Part shown: piece after piece, positions 10,907 to 22,914 of the stretch
How positions within the stretch are numbered: position 1 is the first letter of the stretch
Layout of the letters: each line of letters starts with the position of its first letter
Assembly: GCA_036872755.1 (NCBI GenBank)
Contig: JAVHNS010000003.1
Coordinates: 372,001 to 436,000, forward strand
Length of the DNA stretch: 64,000 nucleotides
Source of the DNA: Orbilia blumenaviensis
Lineage: Eukaryota; Ascomycota; Orbiliomycetes; Orbiliales; Orbiliaceae
Direction of reading: 5' to 3'
Position numbers and translations under genes: made by a program
Notes under the pieces: generated by a model
The model's database searches: none
What the model saw: only the letters and a program-made list of their open reading frames with translations
Told to the model about the DNA's origin: nothing

Positions 10907-12956
10907 TCAACGTATCTTATAGGGCCCTTCCTTCTCGATCCCTTCCAATGTTTCCAAAATCTCACTTCCCAGAGCGCTCATGCTACACCGACGCCTCTGT
11001 CGACCCTTGCCCCCGATCACGCCCCAAACTTCATGAAATCTAATAGTTTCATCGCTGGCGGCAACAACCAGGCAGCCTTCATACTTCGGATCGGTAGACC
11101 CAGGACCAGTCGAACCAATCCCTCCGTTCTCAGAGTTCGATGGCCGCCCATTTTTCGACTCTGGAGGTCCACCAGGGTAAGGTAAAGCATAAAGGGCGCG
11201 CATATCTTCTGCCCACGGTATAGAAACAACTTTATGACAGTCTGGCCAAGTGAAGACTGCAATTCGAATAGGGTGTTCAGGGTTGGCATATCCAAAAGTA
11301 GCCGCGATCTCTTTACGTTGGTGAGACCAGACCAAGCTCGTGACTTGGGCCGAGACATTAATTGTGGCAATTGCTGAACCGGTAAATGTATGATAGAAAT
11401 GAATACCTCGGTCATTTGATCCTCCACCTGTCGCAATCAAGCTCTTCTGCCAGGGGCAGAACGCAATAGCCTTAACCGCAGCTTGGTGTGACCACTTGTG
11501 GCGAATGATCAACTCGCGGTTAGGTTCATCTGCGTCTCTCGAATCAGAGTCCTCGTCCTTCGGGGTCTCGACGTCGAACAGGATACATTGATTATCATTC
11601 CCACCAGTCGCAACCTGGCTTGCATCAGTAGACCAGGCGATACCACAGATCTGCTGAGTATGAACCTTCATTCGTCGAACCAAAGTCATTCCACAAGCAA
11701 CGCTTCCAGGTTCGGGATCCCACTCGATGGCGTAAAAGTAAATGTTCCCGGATTCATCGCCAAGCAAAAGGTCTTCGCAGCGAGTCCACTCCTTGCGATT
11801 ACCCAATCCACGTCGTCTTGACTCGAAGGGTTTGAATGAGACGCAAGCAACAGCAGCCTGGTGTTGAGCTTCAGCCCTAGGGACCGACTCACCGAGCCCC
11901 CATAGAGAAATGACACCATCGACCCGTCCAACAGCAAGGATGTCCAGTTTCCCAGGAGTGGATGAAAATGCGATGGCAGTAATCTGAGTTGTCGCCCACG
12001 GTTTGAAAGGCTTTGCTCCTCCTCTTTCTGTCCAACCATATATATCGCTGCCAAGAGCGACGGCCAGAACCTTAGAAACGGGAGAGTACGCTAAAAGCGT
12101 GCAATAAAAGTCGTCTCTCAGGCCAGGAGCATCAAGAACTGTGCATAGATTATTACTAAACGGACCTAGGAATCAGAATCAAAAGATATACTTATCTGAA
12201 TGGAGTAGAAACAACTTTGCGCATTTCGTCCCGTCGCTTTTTCAACTGAGCAGCCGCAATCTCCATCTGCGGACTGGTCGGGCTCCAAGTTCCCAGCTCC
12301 ATCTTCATCGGAGACTGTCCGAATCCGTACGATCGTTTCTCAGGCGAAGGCGAAGAATCAAAACACATGACTTTTCCGTCAAGGTTAACACCTAGAGCCA
12401 AGGCAAGACGTTCCTCATGCATTTCGTTTTCTTCTTGGATAACAGCGTCTGCAGTGTCCATAGTAGCATTGACAATATACCCTTGCTGTGGTTGAGTAGC
12501 AATTGGCTGGCCGTCGGGCGAGCTCATATAGGCCGGTCGAGGCGGACGTCGAGTGCCATGGAGATTAATGATTCCGGGCAAATGCCCGACTCCGACCCGG
12601 TTGGAAGAAAGAGAACGAGTTCGGGCAGTTCGGGCACGAGGAGTGGGACTCGCAGAACGCCTACGAACACGGCCTGCTTCATCCGAACGTCGATTTGTGG
12701 GAGTGTTGATACGAAAGGACTGAACAGAAGCCGAAGAGGGAATGAAACGGTCCGGGGTATGTGGAGTACTTCCTGATCGACTGCTAGTTCTATGACGGAG
12801 AAGTGGAGGTGTTGTACGGACTGGAGAACTTTCAAAGTACCCGCTGCCACCGCCATTGTTTGAGGGCGAAAAACGAAGATTTGGTCTTGCGGGGGGTGTC
12901 ATCTGAAGGCTGGGCCTTGCAGGAGGCGTCATTGAGGTTTGAGAGTCCGAATTCAT
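10907..12956 (-). CDS. AMA1: Meiosis-type APC/C activator, Cdc20/Cdh1 family WD40 protein (AMA1-like)
   Basis: Exons 12956-12196 and 12140-10907 give 664 residues. The start at 12956 (MNSDSQTS) is the first ATG in frame; the frame upstream opens only with TTG. The N-terminus is disordered and rich in TPPARP and SP/TP sites, and carries a C-box-like DRFIPSS (residues 69-75). After the junction come VLDAPGLRDDFY and WD40 repeats (SVSLWGL-like, IYFYAIEWD, ICGIAWS, VKAIAFCPW, VTSLVWS). The protein ends in Ile-Arg, the IR tail used to dock on the APC/C. These are the hallmarks of Cdc20/Cdh1/Ama1 activators; the long N-terminus and diverged repeats favour the meiotic branch. The only junction that keeps the family sequence uses AT and AC splice dinucleotides. 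Confidence 0.82.
12141..12195 (-). other. Putative AT-AC intron (U2-type) in the AMA1-like gene
   Basis: A 55-nt interval begins ATAAGT and ends GCAC on the minus strand. Removing it joins ...STPFR to VLDAPGLRDDF exactly as in the Cdc20/Cdh1 family. No GT-AG combination nearby keeps that frame: the GT donors before it are in phase 0 while acceptor GCACAG needs phase 1, and the first in-frame codon after the donor is TAA. The start matches the AT-AC II class (ATAAGT, GTAAGT with A at +1), which is removed by the major spliceosome. A sequencing error remains an alternative. Confidence 0.62.
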
Positions 12957-14002
12957 TTTTTGGTAAGAAGGTATACCTCCACACCCCAGGTAGCGGGCCA
13001 ATGGTAGCGGTAATGGGACTGGAAGGAATATTTATTTTATTATATATATAAAGACATGAAGGGTACAGAAGGATCGGTAATAGTTGGGACTGGGCTGAGC
13101 TTATGCAGGTTTTGAAGATGTCTGTGAGAGTATATATATCCCCAGAGAAGGCTTGATGGGGTAGCTGTGAGGGAGGGGGTAGAAGAAGAGGAGAGGAGGA
13201 GGCTAGGAGGAAGCCTGATCAGAATAAGTCTGCTATGACAGAGAAGAGGCATATAGCTGTTTTATGAGTTTAGAGGCTGCAGCTATGTCGTGTTTGGATC
13301 TACGGCTCATCTTCGTAGATACCCTGTGGGTAGGGCACGGCCCCGTTGTGTAGTATCTACCACATCGGGATTGAGAGGAGCCGAGATATATTATTCTATG
13401 AAGGCAGGTAGTATATCTGTGGGTTCTACGAGGGTATCTGTATTAGGAGGTATAAAGGGGACCATATGCATATCGAATGTGTCGTTGGTAGAGCGCATAC
13501 GCTGCGGTGTGACAAGGAGCTGACGGGGTTACTAAGGATGTTCGGATTGCGAGAACATCGTTACAGTCACATCACGTACGCTGCTGCTACTGAACAAGAT
13601 AAACAGGTAGGCGACTAAACGGGCGGTACTTTAAATTTTCAAATAGAATGACCCACGAAAGCCAAAAATAATCCGTTATTTCATAGATCCCGAGCCCCAA
13701 ACATCGATATCATGTTCATGACAAAGGGAGAAGAGTTGGGGGTAAACATAGTCTCATTGGTAGGTAAACATCCAACGAGACTTGGTCTCGTACTAGTAAA
13801 CATGCACATTCCATTCACGAAGAAACGTGTTGACCATGTGGTATTCCGTATGTGTTGTCTGAACGTCGTCGCAAAAGCATATCGCGACGAGCTTGCGAGC
13901 TGCGAACAACAAGGTCTCCACTGTTTTCCAAAGCTAGGTCTATGGAGCTACTATCAATATTTGATCAAGACGACTTCTAATCTGATATTAAGACCGGCAA
14001 AG
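12957..14002. other. Divergent promoter region between AMA1-like and CTF8 genes
   Basis: The two genes point away from each other. Runs of TATATATA lie at about 13037-13050 and 13131-13140. The open frame that continues upstream of CTF8 from 13712 shows no conservation pattern I recognise and is probably untranslated leader. No gene is assigned. Confidence 0.5.
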
Positions 14003-14455
14003 ATGCCATCGACGGCGGTTCATCTTCCAGACCCCCAGTCTGCAACTTCGAATACCAATCCCCTGCCTCAAATTCTCCGTCTGCCAACAGGCTTAGCCAT
14101 CCTCGAGCTACAGGGCGATATCAACTTCCCCAACCCCGAAGACTCGACTTCCAACATCAACTTCACAACGGTTGGCAACCTCATTTTCCCGGATGCCACG
14201 TCTGACTCTACGGATCTTAAAGATGTTAAACGCGTCTGGCTTTACGTTGGGAAACACCAACGGTTAACTGGTGAGGTCAAGGCGTTACCAAAGCCACTTG
14301 GCGTTTTGAGAAAGCGAAAACCAGAAGACCATGATCGTGATGGGCGCGCTGCTGGAAACGACGCAGTCGAAGAAGAGCTCGAAATTGTCGATGTTATCAA
14401 GCATAAAATCATTTTTTCGAAAAGGCCTGAGCCCGTTGGCGCAGCAGAGATGTAG
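14003..14455 (+). CDS. CTF8: Ctf8, subunit of the Ctf18-RFC clamp loader
   Basis: Single exon, 150 residues. The frame is open from 13712, but the conserved part starts at the ATG at 14003 (MPSTAVHLPDP). Family blocks are visible in order: LPQILRLPTGLAILELQGDI, VGNLIFP and VWLYVGKHQRLTGEV, followed by LPKPLGVLRK and a C-terminal VIKHKIIFSKRP. Ctf8 with Dcc1 attaches to Ctf18-RFC, which loads PCNA during replication and helps establish sister chromatid cohesion. The length is close to the small Ctf8 proteins of other fungi. It shares a divergent promoter region with the AMA1-like meiotic gene. Confidence 0.85.
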   Translation: MPSTAVHLPDPQSATSNTNPLPQILRLPTGLAILELQGDINFPNPEDSTSNINFTTVGNLIFPDATSDSTDLKDVKRVWLYVGKHQRLTGEVKALPKPLGVLRKRKPEDHDRDGRAAGNDAVEEELEIVDVIKHKIIFSKRPEPVGAAEM

Positions 14456-15811
14456 ATGTTGTTATTATTGTCGACACGCGGTTACTGCTACGTTCACGTC
14501 TCATAGATATTGAACGAATTCGACTGTGCCACCGAAAGCCCTTTATGAGAGATCAATGTCGGAAACGCTAGAAGTCTCGTTTTCCGAATGCAAGACTGAG
14601 GAATTGGATCACCTGCGATCTCAGGAGGCACATATGCTTGCTTGCATACCAGGGTGCTCAGAAGCCTCAGCTGGCTGGCTGGCTGGCTGTTATGGATACT
14701 GCAGGCTGTTCGGATGAAGGCTAGCTCCTAAGCTGCAGTAGGAGCGGAAAGGATCTCCGCACGCAAGCAGATGCATGTTTTGATATTCAAACCATCACCA
14801 ATATCGCGAGCAGAGTGGAGCATGATGAAAGCGTGTATACAGAGAAAACAGAACATCAATTGACATTATGAAAGGCCTCCTGCTCGCGGTGCCACCCCCC
14901 AGCAGCGCATATTAACACAACTTCCCGAATACCAATCAAGTCATGTTGAACCCACAGGACTGCTCGAGAGCACGACCAGTTGGATCGGAAATCGTAAAAA
15001 GTTCGGCTACCTCTCAAGCCAAGCCTCTAATTTCCAACCAGGTCAAACCAGGGTCACTTGAGGCACCGGCAAAAGATTTGGAAGGAAAAACCGAAAGTTT
15101 CAGAAACATTTGAATCGCTGGCAAAAAGGAGTGACTGCCACAAAAAAAACGGACTGATAAAATTGAGAGGCTCTTAAGACCTGTCGGTCCCATTTCCTCT
15201 CAAATATTCAATCTCCTTATCACTGTCTCTTTAAAGTTTGTGAAATTTCGCTGGCATCAAAGATCTACCTCTCGACAACTTGCGCTCCAATAGTTTCGAC
15301 GCACCTCGAAGTCACGGAAAGATCCACTCAAGCTCCGAACCAGCTGTTTGCGGAACGATTGGCTCCCGCCTCCCTGCGAGTTTTTGTCCCTGAATCCAAG
15401 TCACAAGTACAGTACATACTTTCTAAGTCGCCACGCCCCACGCCCGCCCAAACCGGAAGACGAACTTGGTCCTTTCTTTCCTTGCTGAGAGAATTATTGA
15501 ACAAACCGAGAGAGGTCCGTTCGCCTAGCTACGGCAGCTCCTTTCCCTTCTGCAAGTCAAACCCCAACCCATACATAGAAAGTAATCCTGTACCGCCTGC
15601 ATCACGGACAAGGTGCAGTTGCAGTTAAGAGTAAAAAGTGAGGAGGCGTGTGGGCGAAAACGGGACTAATTAGAATTAATTAGTAAAGGAGGTCGACCAA
15701 GAGGGAACCCTTGATAAGCTTCTAATTGAGAGAGTGGTTTCTCTTTCTCTCAAATCCCTCCATATCCCAAAGACCTTCGAAAGGAGGTATTTGGATACCA
15801 ACGGCTCCATC
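14456..15811. other. Intergenic and 5' leader region
   Basis: About 1.35 kb between CTF8 and the next start codon. It contains a short GCTG(G) repeat at about 14668-14688 and pyrimidine-rich stretches around 15190-15300 and 15730-15780, as is usual just upstream of fungal starts. The small open frames at 14526-14717 and 15359-15628 carry no recognisable features. Confidence 0.5.
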
Positions 15812-18800
15812 ATGTCGTCCTCGGATGACAAGCTACCGACGTCGTACGTGCATTCATTACCCGTCCTGCCTAGGGAATCGGAAGTTTCCTTGGCATATGC
15901 AGTGATGCTAACCGTCCCGGTATCGATAGGACGCTGGCGCGGAGCTTCTCCGCACAGCTGAACGACATATTTTTACTTGACGATATTCTATCAACAAAGG
16001 AAAAAGAGGTCGACCAGAAGTATGCACGCTTAATTGACACTTTTAATTGACAATTAATTGTTATCTGCTATAATTGACGAGACCACTAACACTTCGGCCA
16101 CCCCCTTTTGCAGAAAACTCGAACTCACTCAACAAAATGCAGAGCTCGATGCCCTCGAAGCTAGGCTGAAGGCCGCTGAAGCACTGCTTGCAAAGCAGAG
16201 CAAGAGAATGTCCCTTCTATCAGATACCGCCCCTACTCCGGCGAACACCGAAGTCGGTAACCCTCTCTCTCCTAGCTCAAGCACAAGGCGGCGGAACCCC
16301 ATTCCACTCTTTCAAGATCCATCGGCAAATACCGAGGCAAGAGCGGATGGGGAACAGGACATAGCCGATGGTTCTACGCCCGAGCCGCCAAAAAAAGATG
16401 ATCCGGTAGCGCTACAAGCGCCTCGTGCGCTGCCGGTATTGAGTCGAGAAATCGAGGCTCGTGAAGAAGAAAGAAAGAGTGGAGAGGGAGGATGGGGAGG
16501 AGGAAGAGGAGGAGGAGGAGAAGAAAGACAGGGAGGACCGGGAAGATATGTTGAAGGAGATGATAGAGATGATATAGGGGTTACAAGCAATACCTCGCAT
16601 TTTACATCGACATTTGCCAACCCCGATGTACCGAAACATGATAAAATCCAATTTACTAGTTTTCTTGAGAAGGACCTGCCGAAATTAAGTGAAGGACAGG
16701 GGCAATTCTATGCGCAAGCCGACGCGGCGCAGCACCACCAGCAACAAGGCCAGCCGATGGCATCCCAAGATGAGTATGAGTATGGAAATAGAACATTCGA
16801 ACCCGAAAGCACGGAAACGTCTGAAAAAACTCGCGACAGCGGCGCCCCATCCGCGACATCTGCTGCTTCTATAAACGGACAAAACCTCCCAATTACGGTT
16901 AAACCGGATGAGGACGGAGATGAACTTGCTACAGGGGATCTGATTGATGAGTACGGCTACTACGACAGTGAGCCCGAGCCTGAAGAAGCAGAACTAGGGC
17001 ACCAGAATGCCTCTGCCACTATTGGGAGTCCCCACGCGACACAGCCAGCTGTGCCTAGTCCCCATGTCTCAAACGCCGCAGTTTCTGTCACCCGTCCCAA
17101 TCGGTCGGATTCTCTGGCCAGCCCTGTCGGAATTAGCTCGACCCTGGGGTTTGCCTCTGGCCCGATTCCAAACACTCAGGAGAGCACCAGTACGAAATAC
17201 ATCGTCGACGACGGAATCTTCACTCGCCCACGACGAGCACCCACCGTCACGGAATCTGAATTACCACCATTGCCAGGTCAGACACCCGACATTCCTAAGC
17301 GTAAACCAGTCAGGGGTTCAGAGGACAATTCAAGGCCAGATATTTCCTCGTTGGCAACGGACCGACCGCCAACTCCGCCATCCAAAGCTCCGCGAAGCAT
17401 CGTCAACTCCGTCCCAAACGATTACAGTACTTCGCATCTATCTGTTGCTACTAATTATACGGACAACCGGACTATCCCTTCGATGTCTTCGACGGACTCA
17501 ACGCATGGCGAGAAACCGTTACCCCCTACATCGCCTTCCGAGGCCAGTCTCGATGTTCCCGCCCGAGAGTCAGTAACTGAACGAGGTTTTGGAGGGCTGC
17601 TGAAAATGAAAAAGTCACTGCAAGGGTTGAGGAAGAAGGCTCAAGCGGTGTCGTCACCAATTTCGCCAACCGGTGATCAGAGAAGCTTTTCGACAGGAGC
17701 CCTTGGACACTACCCATCGTCCGACCCAAGGCCTAAAGATGAGCCGCCGCTGCCGCCCATACCGCCTGAGAAGTTGAACGCTGGCACACCAGTTCCTGCT
17801 ATACCAGTTCAGTACAGAGCATCACCACCGCCACAAACGCCGCAGACACCATCCCAATACATGCCTCAATCTGCACCCCAAACAGACTTATTCGACCGGA
17901 TCCAAGCGTCCTTGCCTAACCAGCAACAGGAAGAGCCATCTCCGCGTAGATTTGAGGGCAAGCACAAGAAGGCTGTTGAGGCAATTGCCAAGTTTTCCGG
18001 CAAGATGTCCGCATTGAGGGCACTCAGAAAAAAGGAGGCCAAGGAGGAATCACCACCTCCTCAAGCACCTCAAGAACCACCACTGGCAGCCTGGGAAATC
18101 GAACAACGAGCCAATGCGAAACCGAACCCCTACGGTCATCCCATAAGTCCGCCCCAAACCGCATCGTTTAATGCTGCGCCACAAAATACATACCCTGGAA
18201 CAGCTCAGACGTGGAAATCTCAGTCTAGCGGGCACTCCGTGAATGGTTACGTAAACAGTCAGACCCCAATTAGTCCGCCGCAAGAGCCCCTGAGTGACGA
18301 TGCGCTCCCGACGACCCCTGCCAAGTTGACAGAAGAGGCTCCACCGCCTACGCCCGCCAAGTATGAGCTACCGCTGCCGAAGAGGATTGAGAGCCTTTCG
18401 ATGGAGCCTCCAAGTACTCCTGAGAAGGGAAACCAGACGTCTCCTTTTGACCGATCATCACCAGAAAGACCGAGGACTTCTTCATCAAGAGGACTTTCGA
18501 TATTTCCAAGTTCATCAACGAGACCGACAGTACCCATAGACATGGCACCACCTGCGCCGCCGAAACAGACAGAGCTACCGCCACCACCACCACCTGGGAA
18601 GCTACAACCCTCCACATCCTTCAAGCCGTTGACACTAGAGTTCTCGACATCGAATAGTTTATCAGTGGAGAAGCCGCAGCAAAATACAGGATTAGCACCA
18701 CCACCAAGCCCTGGGTTCGCACCTGGACGAGGAGGCCGGACGGAGACATATTCATTCCTTGGAGACTACTACTTTGGAGACAACCAAGATGGAGACGAGC

Positions 18801-20848
18801 AACCTGCGGAGCTTGCCAATGGCTCGTCATTACAGCAGGTTCAGTCGCCGCCAGAAGTAGATACTGTTAAGGGGCTACCGAATATCAAGAGGAATGAGTC
18901 GGATGATAAGCTGAATTTCAGAATCAAGTCGTTTGCTCCCTTCTCTTTAGGGGACGACTTCTCGTCAGGCGACTTCTCATCTAGCTTCTCGTTTGATAAT
19001 TTGCACTCCGGCTCGACAAGTACTCAACGGGAACAACCGCCTATGCCGCCATTGCCAGACTTAAAGTCCCTTCCTAACCCAGTCGCTACATCTACATCGA
19101 TTGCTGCACCAGTCTCCGCGCCAGCTTCGGCCCCGCCAACAACAGCTCTACCAGAAATCCCAGTAGTGCCACCCAAAGCTGACCGAAGATCACCTGCAAT
19201 CCCTGAATCCATCCCAGAAGATACACAAGCTCCGACATCGTTACCTGAAGCTCAAAAGACAGTGCAACGGGTACCCTCGAAACCGGAGCTGAGAGATAAA
19301 CACCCTGTGCCACTACAAACCGTTGCTCATAGATCAATCCTTTCGTCGACACCGACTGGGAGAGAAAGCTCAGGTCCTCCGTCGTTACCAATGAAGGATA
19401 TTCCAGAAGAGGGGCCATACCCTTCAACAAAGTCTCCGTTGAGCTCTACAAGTGCGCCTGCCTCGGCTACTAGCTCTACAGTGTCTCCTGCACCAGCTAA
19501 AGCGGGTTATGCAAGTGGCGTTTCTAGTGTTCGATCAAGTAGCGGCTACACAGAATCCCCAAGCGCAACATCGTCAAGAACGTCTCTGTCATCTGGGATT
19601 AATGGCCCTACGAGCGGAGTAGCTACACCGACACCCCGCGTCCCAAGCGGCGAGCAGGGGCCATATCCTGCCAGGAATTCCTCGTCGCAAGGGCACCCAC
19701 AGCGTCCGCCATCACAGGAGACAGTCGTAGATAGGAGGGTCCAGTCAGGCGCTCCTAATATGCCACCTTCCGCTCGCCCGCCAAGCAACAACATGTACCC
19801 GTCCGGGCCCCCACACGGTATGCCACCGGGCCCTCATGGTCCGCCAGGTCCTCATGGGATGCCACCGCGCGGACGAATGCCGGGCCCACCAGGGTCTACG
19901 CCAGAGCTAAGAGGTAGACCGGGTTTCCGACCTCCTCCTCCCGGCGGCCCAATGGGTCCTGGTTATCCACCCCGTTCTGCTTCCCCGGCTTTCAGTGAAC
20001 GTTCCATGCGCCCTCCCCGTGGTCCTCCACCGCCTCGTTCTGCATCACCTGCATTCTCAGAGCGACGAGGCCCGCCGCCACCACGTAGCTCTTCACCAGC
20101 GTTCAGCATGAGAGGAGATCCTCGTATGCGCCAAGGCCCACCACCACCACACCATGGTCGAAAGCGTTCAAATTCAATGGAGATCCTAAATTTCGCCGTG
20201 GACTTCGAACTCCCATCATCCGCGCTCCGGTACGAAGCCAAGGAAGCAGACGCTTCCCGCCGTGCAAGAAGCGAATCTCAAGGCTTCAGCGCACGAGGTC
20301 CCCCGCCCGGCGCGTACCGCGGAAGGGCAGAGTCGCCTGGTCCGCGTGAGGGATTCAGAAGTGGAAGTAGAGCTGGAAGCCGTGGGCCGCCTGGCATGCC
20401 GCCGCATATGAACGGGCCTGGAAGCCGACCCGCCAGCAGGACACAATCGCCGTTTAGGCATCCACCTGTTTCGCACAACTTCAACGGTGGGATGCCGCCG
20501 CGTGGAATGCCTGGTAGCCGAAGAAATTCCGGTGGTAGCAACGCTGGAGGTGGTAACAGGCGGCCTTCGATGTCGGAGGCTGATTTGGATATCGCACTAG
20601 GAGTCGGACAGATTCCAGGCCAGGAAAGGAAATATAGACCGCCGCCACAAATGAGGGGTGGAAGACCGCCACCTGGTCCCATGCCGCCGCATATTCCGCA
20701 AGGTGGCGGTAGCGGTAGAGGGCTGAAAAGCTTAAACACAAATGCTAGCGGGATTACATACCCTGGTCTAGACGATGGGTTCGGAATGATGGATGGAGGT
20801 GGAAGGATGCCTACGCCTGCAATGCCGCGACGAGAAGAAATGGCTTAA
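15812..20848 (+). CDS. Large intrinsically disordered proline-rich protein with N-terminal coiled coil
   Basis: Three exons, 15812-15843, 15930-16019 and 16114-20848, give 1618 residues. All junctions are GT-AG and in phase; the first exon codes for only ten codons and two bases. The joined N-terminus (TLARSFSAQLNDIFLLDDIL, then KEKEVDQKKLELTQQNAELD) is a heptad-rich coiled coil of about 80 residues. The rest is low complexity: Ser/Pro/Thr-rich, polyproline runs, one basic patch (LLKMKKSLQGLRKKAQ), and near the C-terminus PPRG/PPPPRS stretches with three copies of a SPAFS motif and an RSNSMEIL segment. Such proteins often act as scaffolds for actin, polarity or cell-wall machinery, but I do not recognise the family and assign no function. 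Confidence 0.8.
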
Positions 20849-21454
20849 AATAAAACAAATATTCCCCTATTTTTCCAATCTGTGAGGGAGGGCTTCCGTA
20901 TATACTTTAATTCATCCACCAACAACAATCATCACTTATCAGGTTCTGGTATTTTTGGTTAAATTTTTTTATCTTCATTCGTTTTATATTGTCGGTATCT
21001 ACTTCTTTTATCATATAGTTTATTAAGCCTTTAGCATAGCACCATAGCCCCCCCAAGCTGAAATACTTTGTTCTCTGTTTTACGGTATCATTCCCTTTTC
21101 CTTTTATATACTTTCTTTTGCATATGTCCAGATGATTAGGTTTACTTTATTTTTAATATAAAAATAGGCGCGCCTGGTGCTGTATCTATAGATCATATCC
21201 ATTCATTTTCAATAAACGACTTTCTTACCCGCCTAGCTTCTTTTTCAGGTATAACTTACAGGTACTTAAGTGGTAATAAGGTTGGATTAACCCCCAGGGT
21301 TACCCAAACTAGGTTGATCCATATAACTAGAGCAATATTAAAGTTCTAGACTAACTATTTCGGGTCGTCGATTGCAAATCCAACTAAATAAAACACAAGA
21401 ACCAGTTCAAGATCTGAATATACTTCTGACAAGGCTGACCCGGATTACTCATGT
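20849..21454. other. Convergent intergenic region
   Basis: It lies between the 3' ends of the disordered protein gene and the DUF6601-like gene. It is AT-rich with several TTTTATAT and ATAAAA stretches that could act as polyadenylation signals for either strand. No gene is seen. Confidence 0.5.
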
Positions 21455-22344
21455 TCAAGGTTGACGCTTTTCTTCCTTCTTTTCTACTTTAATCTTGCCA
21501 TGAAAGGACCTTGTCTTCCAAAAATTCCAAATGAAAAGTGCAAGAAACGTGAAGCCCAAAAGAAACAAGACAAAGATAACCAGAACCATACAGAAAACAG
21601 CGAAACCAAAGGATACAACTGACATTATTTTCTGCGTGTTATCACTCTGTTCAATTGCCATCGCCGCCAGGCCGACTTGCATTGCTGAGAGAATGACGGT
21701 TATATATAAGAAGGATATAGCGACCCATTTGAAGTTGACAGAAAAAAAAGATCCGTATTTATCATAACTGATGAAGAATCCACGTAGGACTCCTAGGCGG
21801 AATCTAAATATTAGATTCAAGCGATCGAGTCGCAGGTCTCCGTAATGGAATCTCCCTTGGAATTCTTCAGCGTTTATTTTGTTGAGGATCTCGGATGCGA
21901 AAGCAGCCCAAGCAGGCCAAGTTATAGTCTCCTCAATTTCCAGTCCAGCAAGCAGACCGCTTTGGCGCGCTACCAAAAGGTCGCTTGGGTGGTGAATAAG
22001 TTTTGCATAAGTGAGTAGCATCCATCGCGCCGCGGTGTGGTTTTCTGAAGACGCGATAACCTCATCGAAGAATTTATGATTGAGTAGAAAAGGTGGTAGC
22101 GGCTTTATATAAACGATGTTACCTCCCCATACCAGATGGAGGTCTGCCTGTTCAGTCACAATGATTTGTCTGCGTAAGGCAGCATGGCGGTTCAAAGCGG
22201 ATATGTTCCCCGGCAGGCCTGCCCAAAAAAGAGACGCAGCGATTTTGTCGAATCGAGAGAAGTTTAACTCGGATTTTATGTAGTCATCCTGGTCTTGGTT
22301 GTCGAGAACTACGGCAACTGGAAGTCTGCCGGCCGCGAGTGGCC
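21455..22344 (-). CDS. DUF6601-like fungal membrane protein (5' end incomplete)
   Basis: The main exon reads from a probable acceptor at 22344 to the stop at 21455. Family-like blocks are LWAGLPG-like FWAGLPGNISALNRHA, RQIIVTEQADLHLVW, IYIKPLPPFLL-like segment, TWPAWAAFASEIL and FHYGDLRLDRLNLIFR. Near the C-terminus are one hydrophobic helix (WVAISFLYITVILSAMQVGL) and a long hydrophobic stretch that could make one or two more, ending in a Lys-rich tail. The arrangement matches the fungal DUF6601 family as I remember it; its function is unknown. An in-frame TAG sits just above 22344, so at least one 5' exon is missing. An ATG at 22438 is a candidate, but I could not join it in phase. The gene is head-to-head with the NLR that follows. 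Confidence 0.65.
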
Positions 22345-22914
22345 CTAGGGAATTACTCTAGATTTATAGTTGGCATAATATCAGAAGGATTCGACATAAC
22401 CTAACTCGGGGAAGATATGGCTTAAGAATCTGTATCATGACAAACCTGCGCCGATACTTGCTTTGTCACTGCATGGCCCGAGCCATACGGCACGTTAGAC
22501 ATCGTTTGTATATATGTATCAAGTGGACGTTAATGGCCAACTTTTTAATTGACTATTTCTTAAGCATAAAATTTCGTAAAAAATTTGAGTCAGGGTCCAG
22601 GCAAGGGTTTAGTAGCCATAGCAGTAACGTTTGTCTTTTGTCCATCAACGAGGCTTCGCAAATTCACTTCACCATTGTAACAACGTAATAGTCGCGAACA
22701 ATTGTATTGGCGTTGGACAATGATTGGCTACTGGCTAATACCCCGCTCGAGCTCAAGAGCTCAGCCTTCCTATATATAAATCGATATTCTGTACGATCTT
22801 TCCCAGGAAATCTGAAATATTCTAATCCTAGGGCTACGCTTACCTTTTCGACGATTTCTCAGCCACAATCGAGTGAATGTGTTTATCGAGCTGGCGACCC
22901 CCCAACCCCCCGAA

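Noticed and set aside
12192..12196. AMA1-like gene as a pseudogene because of the TAA after STPFR
   Set aside because: Both sides are well conserved and a 55-nt AT-AC interval restores the exact family junction, so a non-standard intron explains it better than decay.
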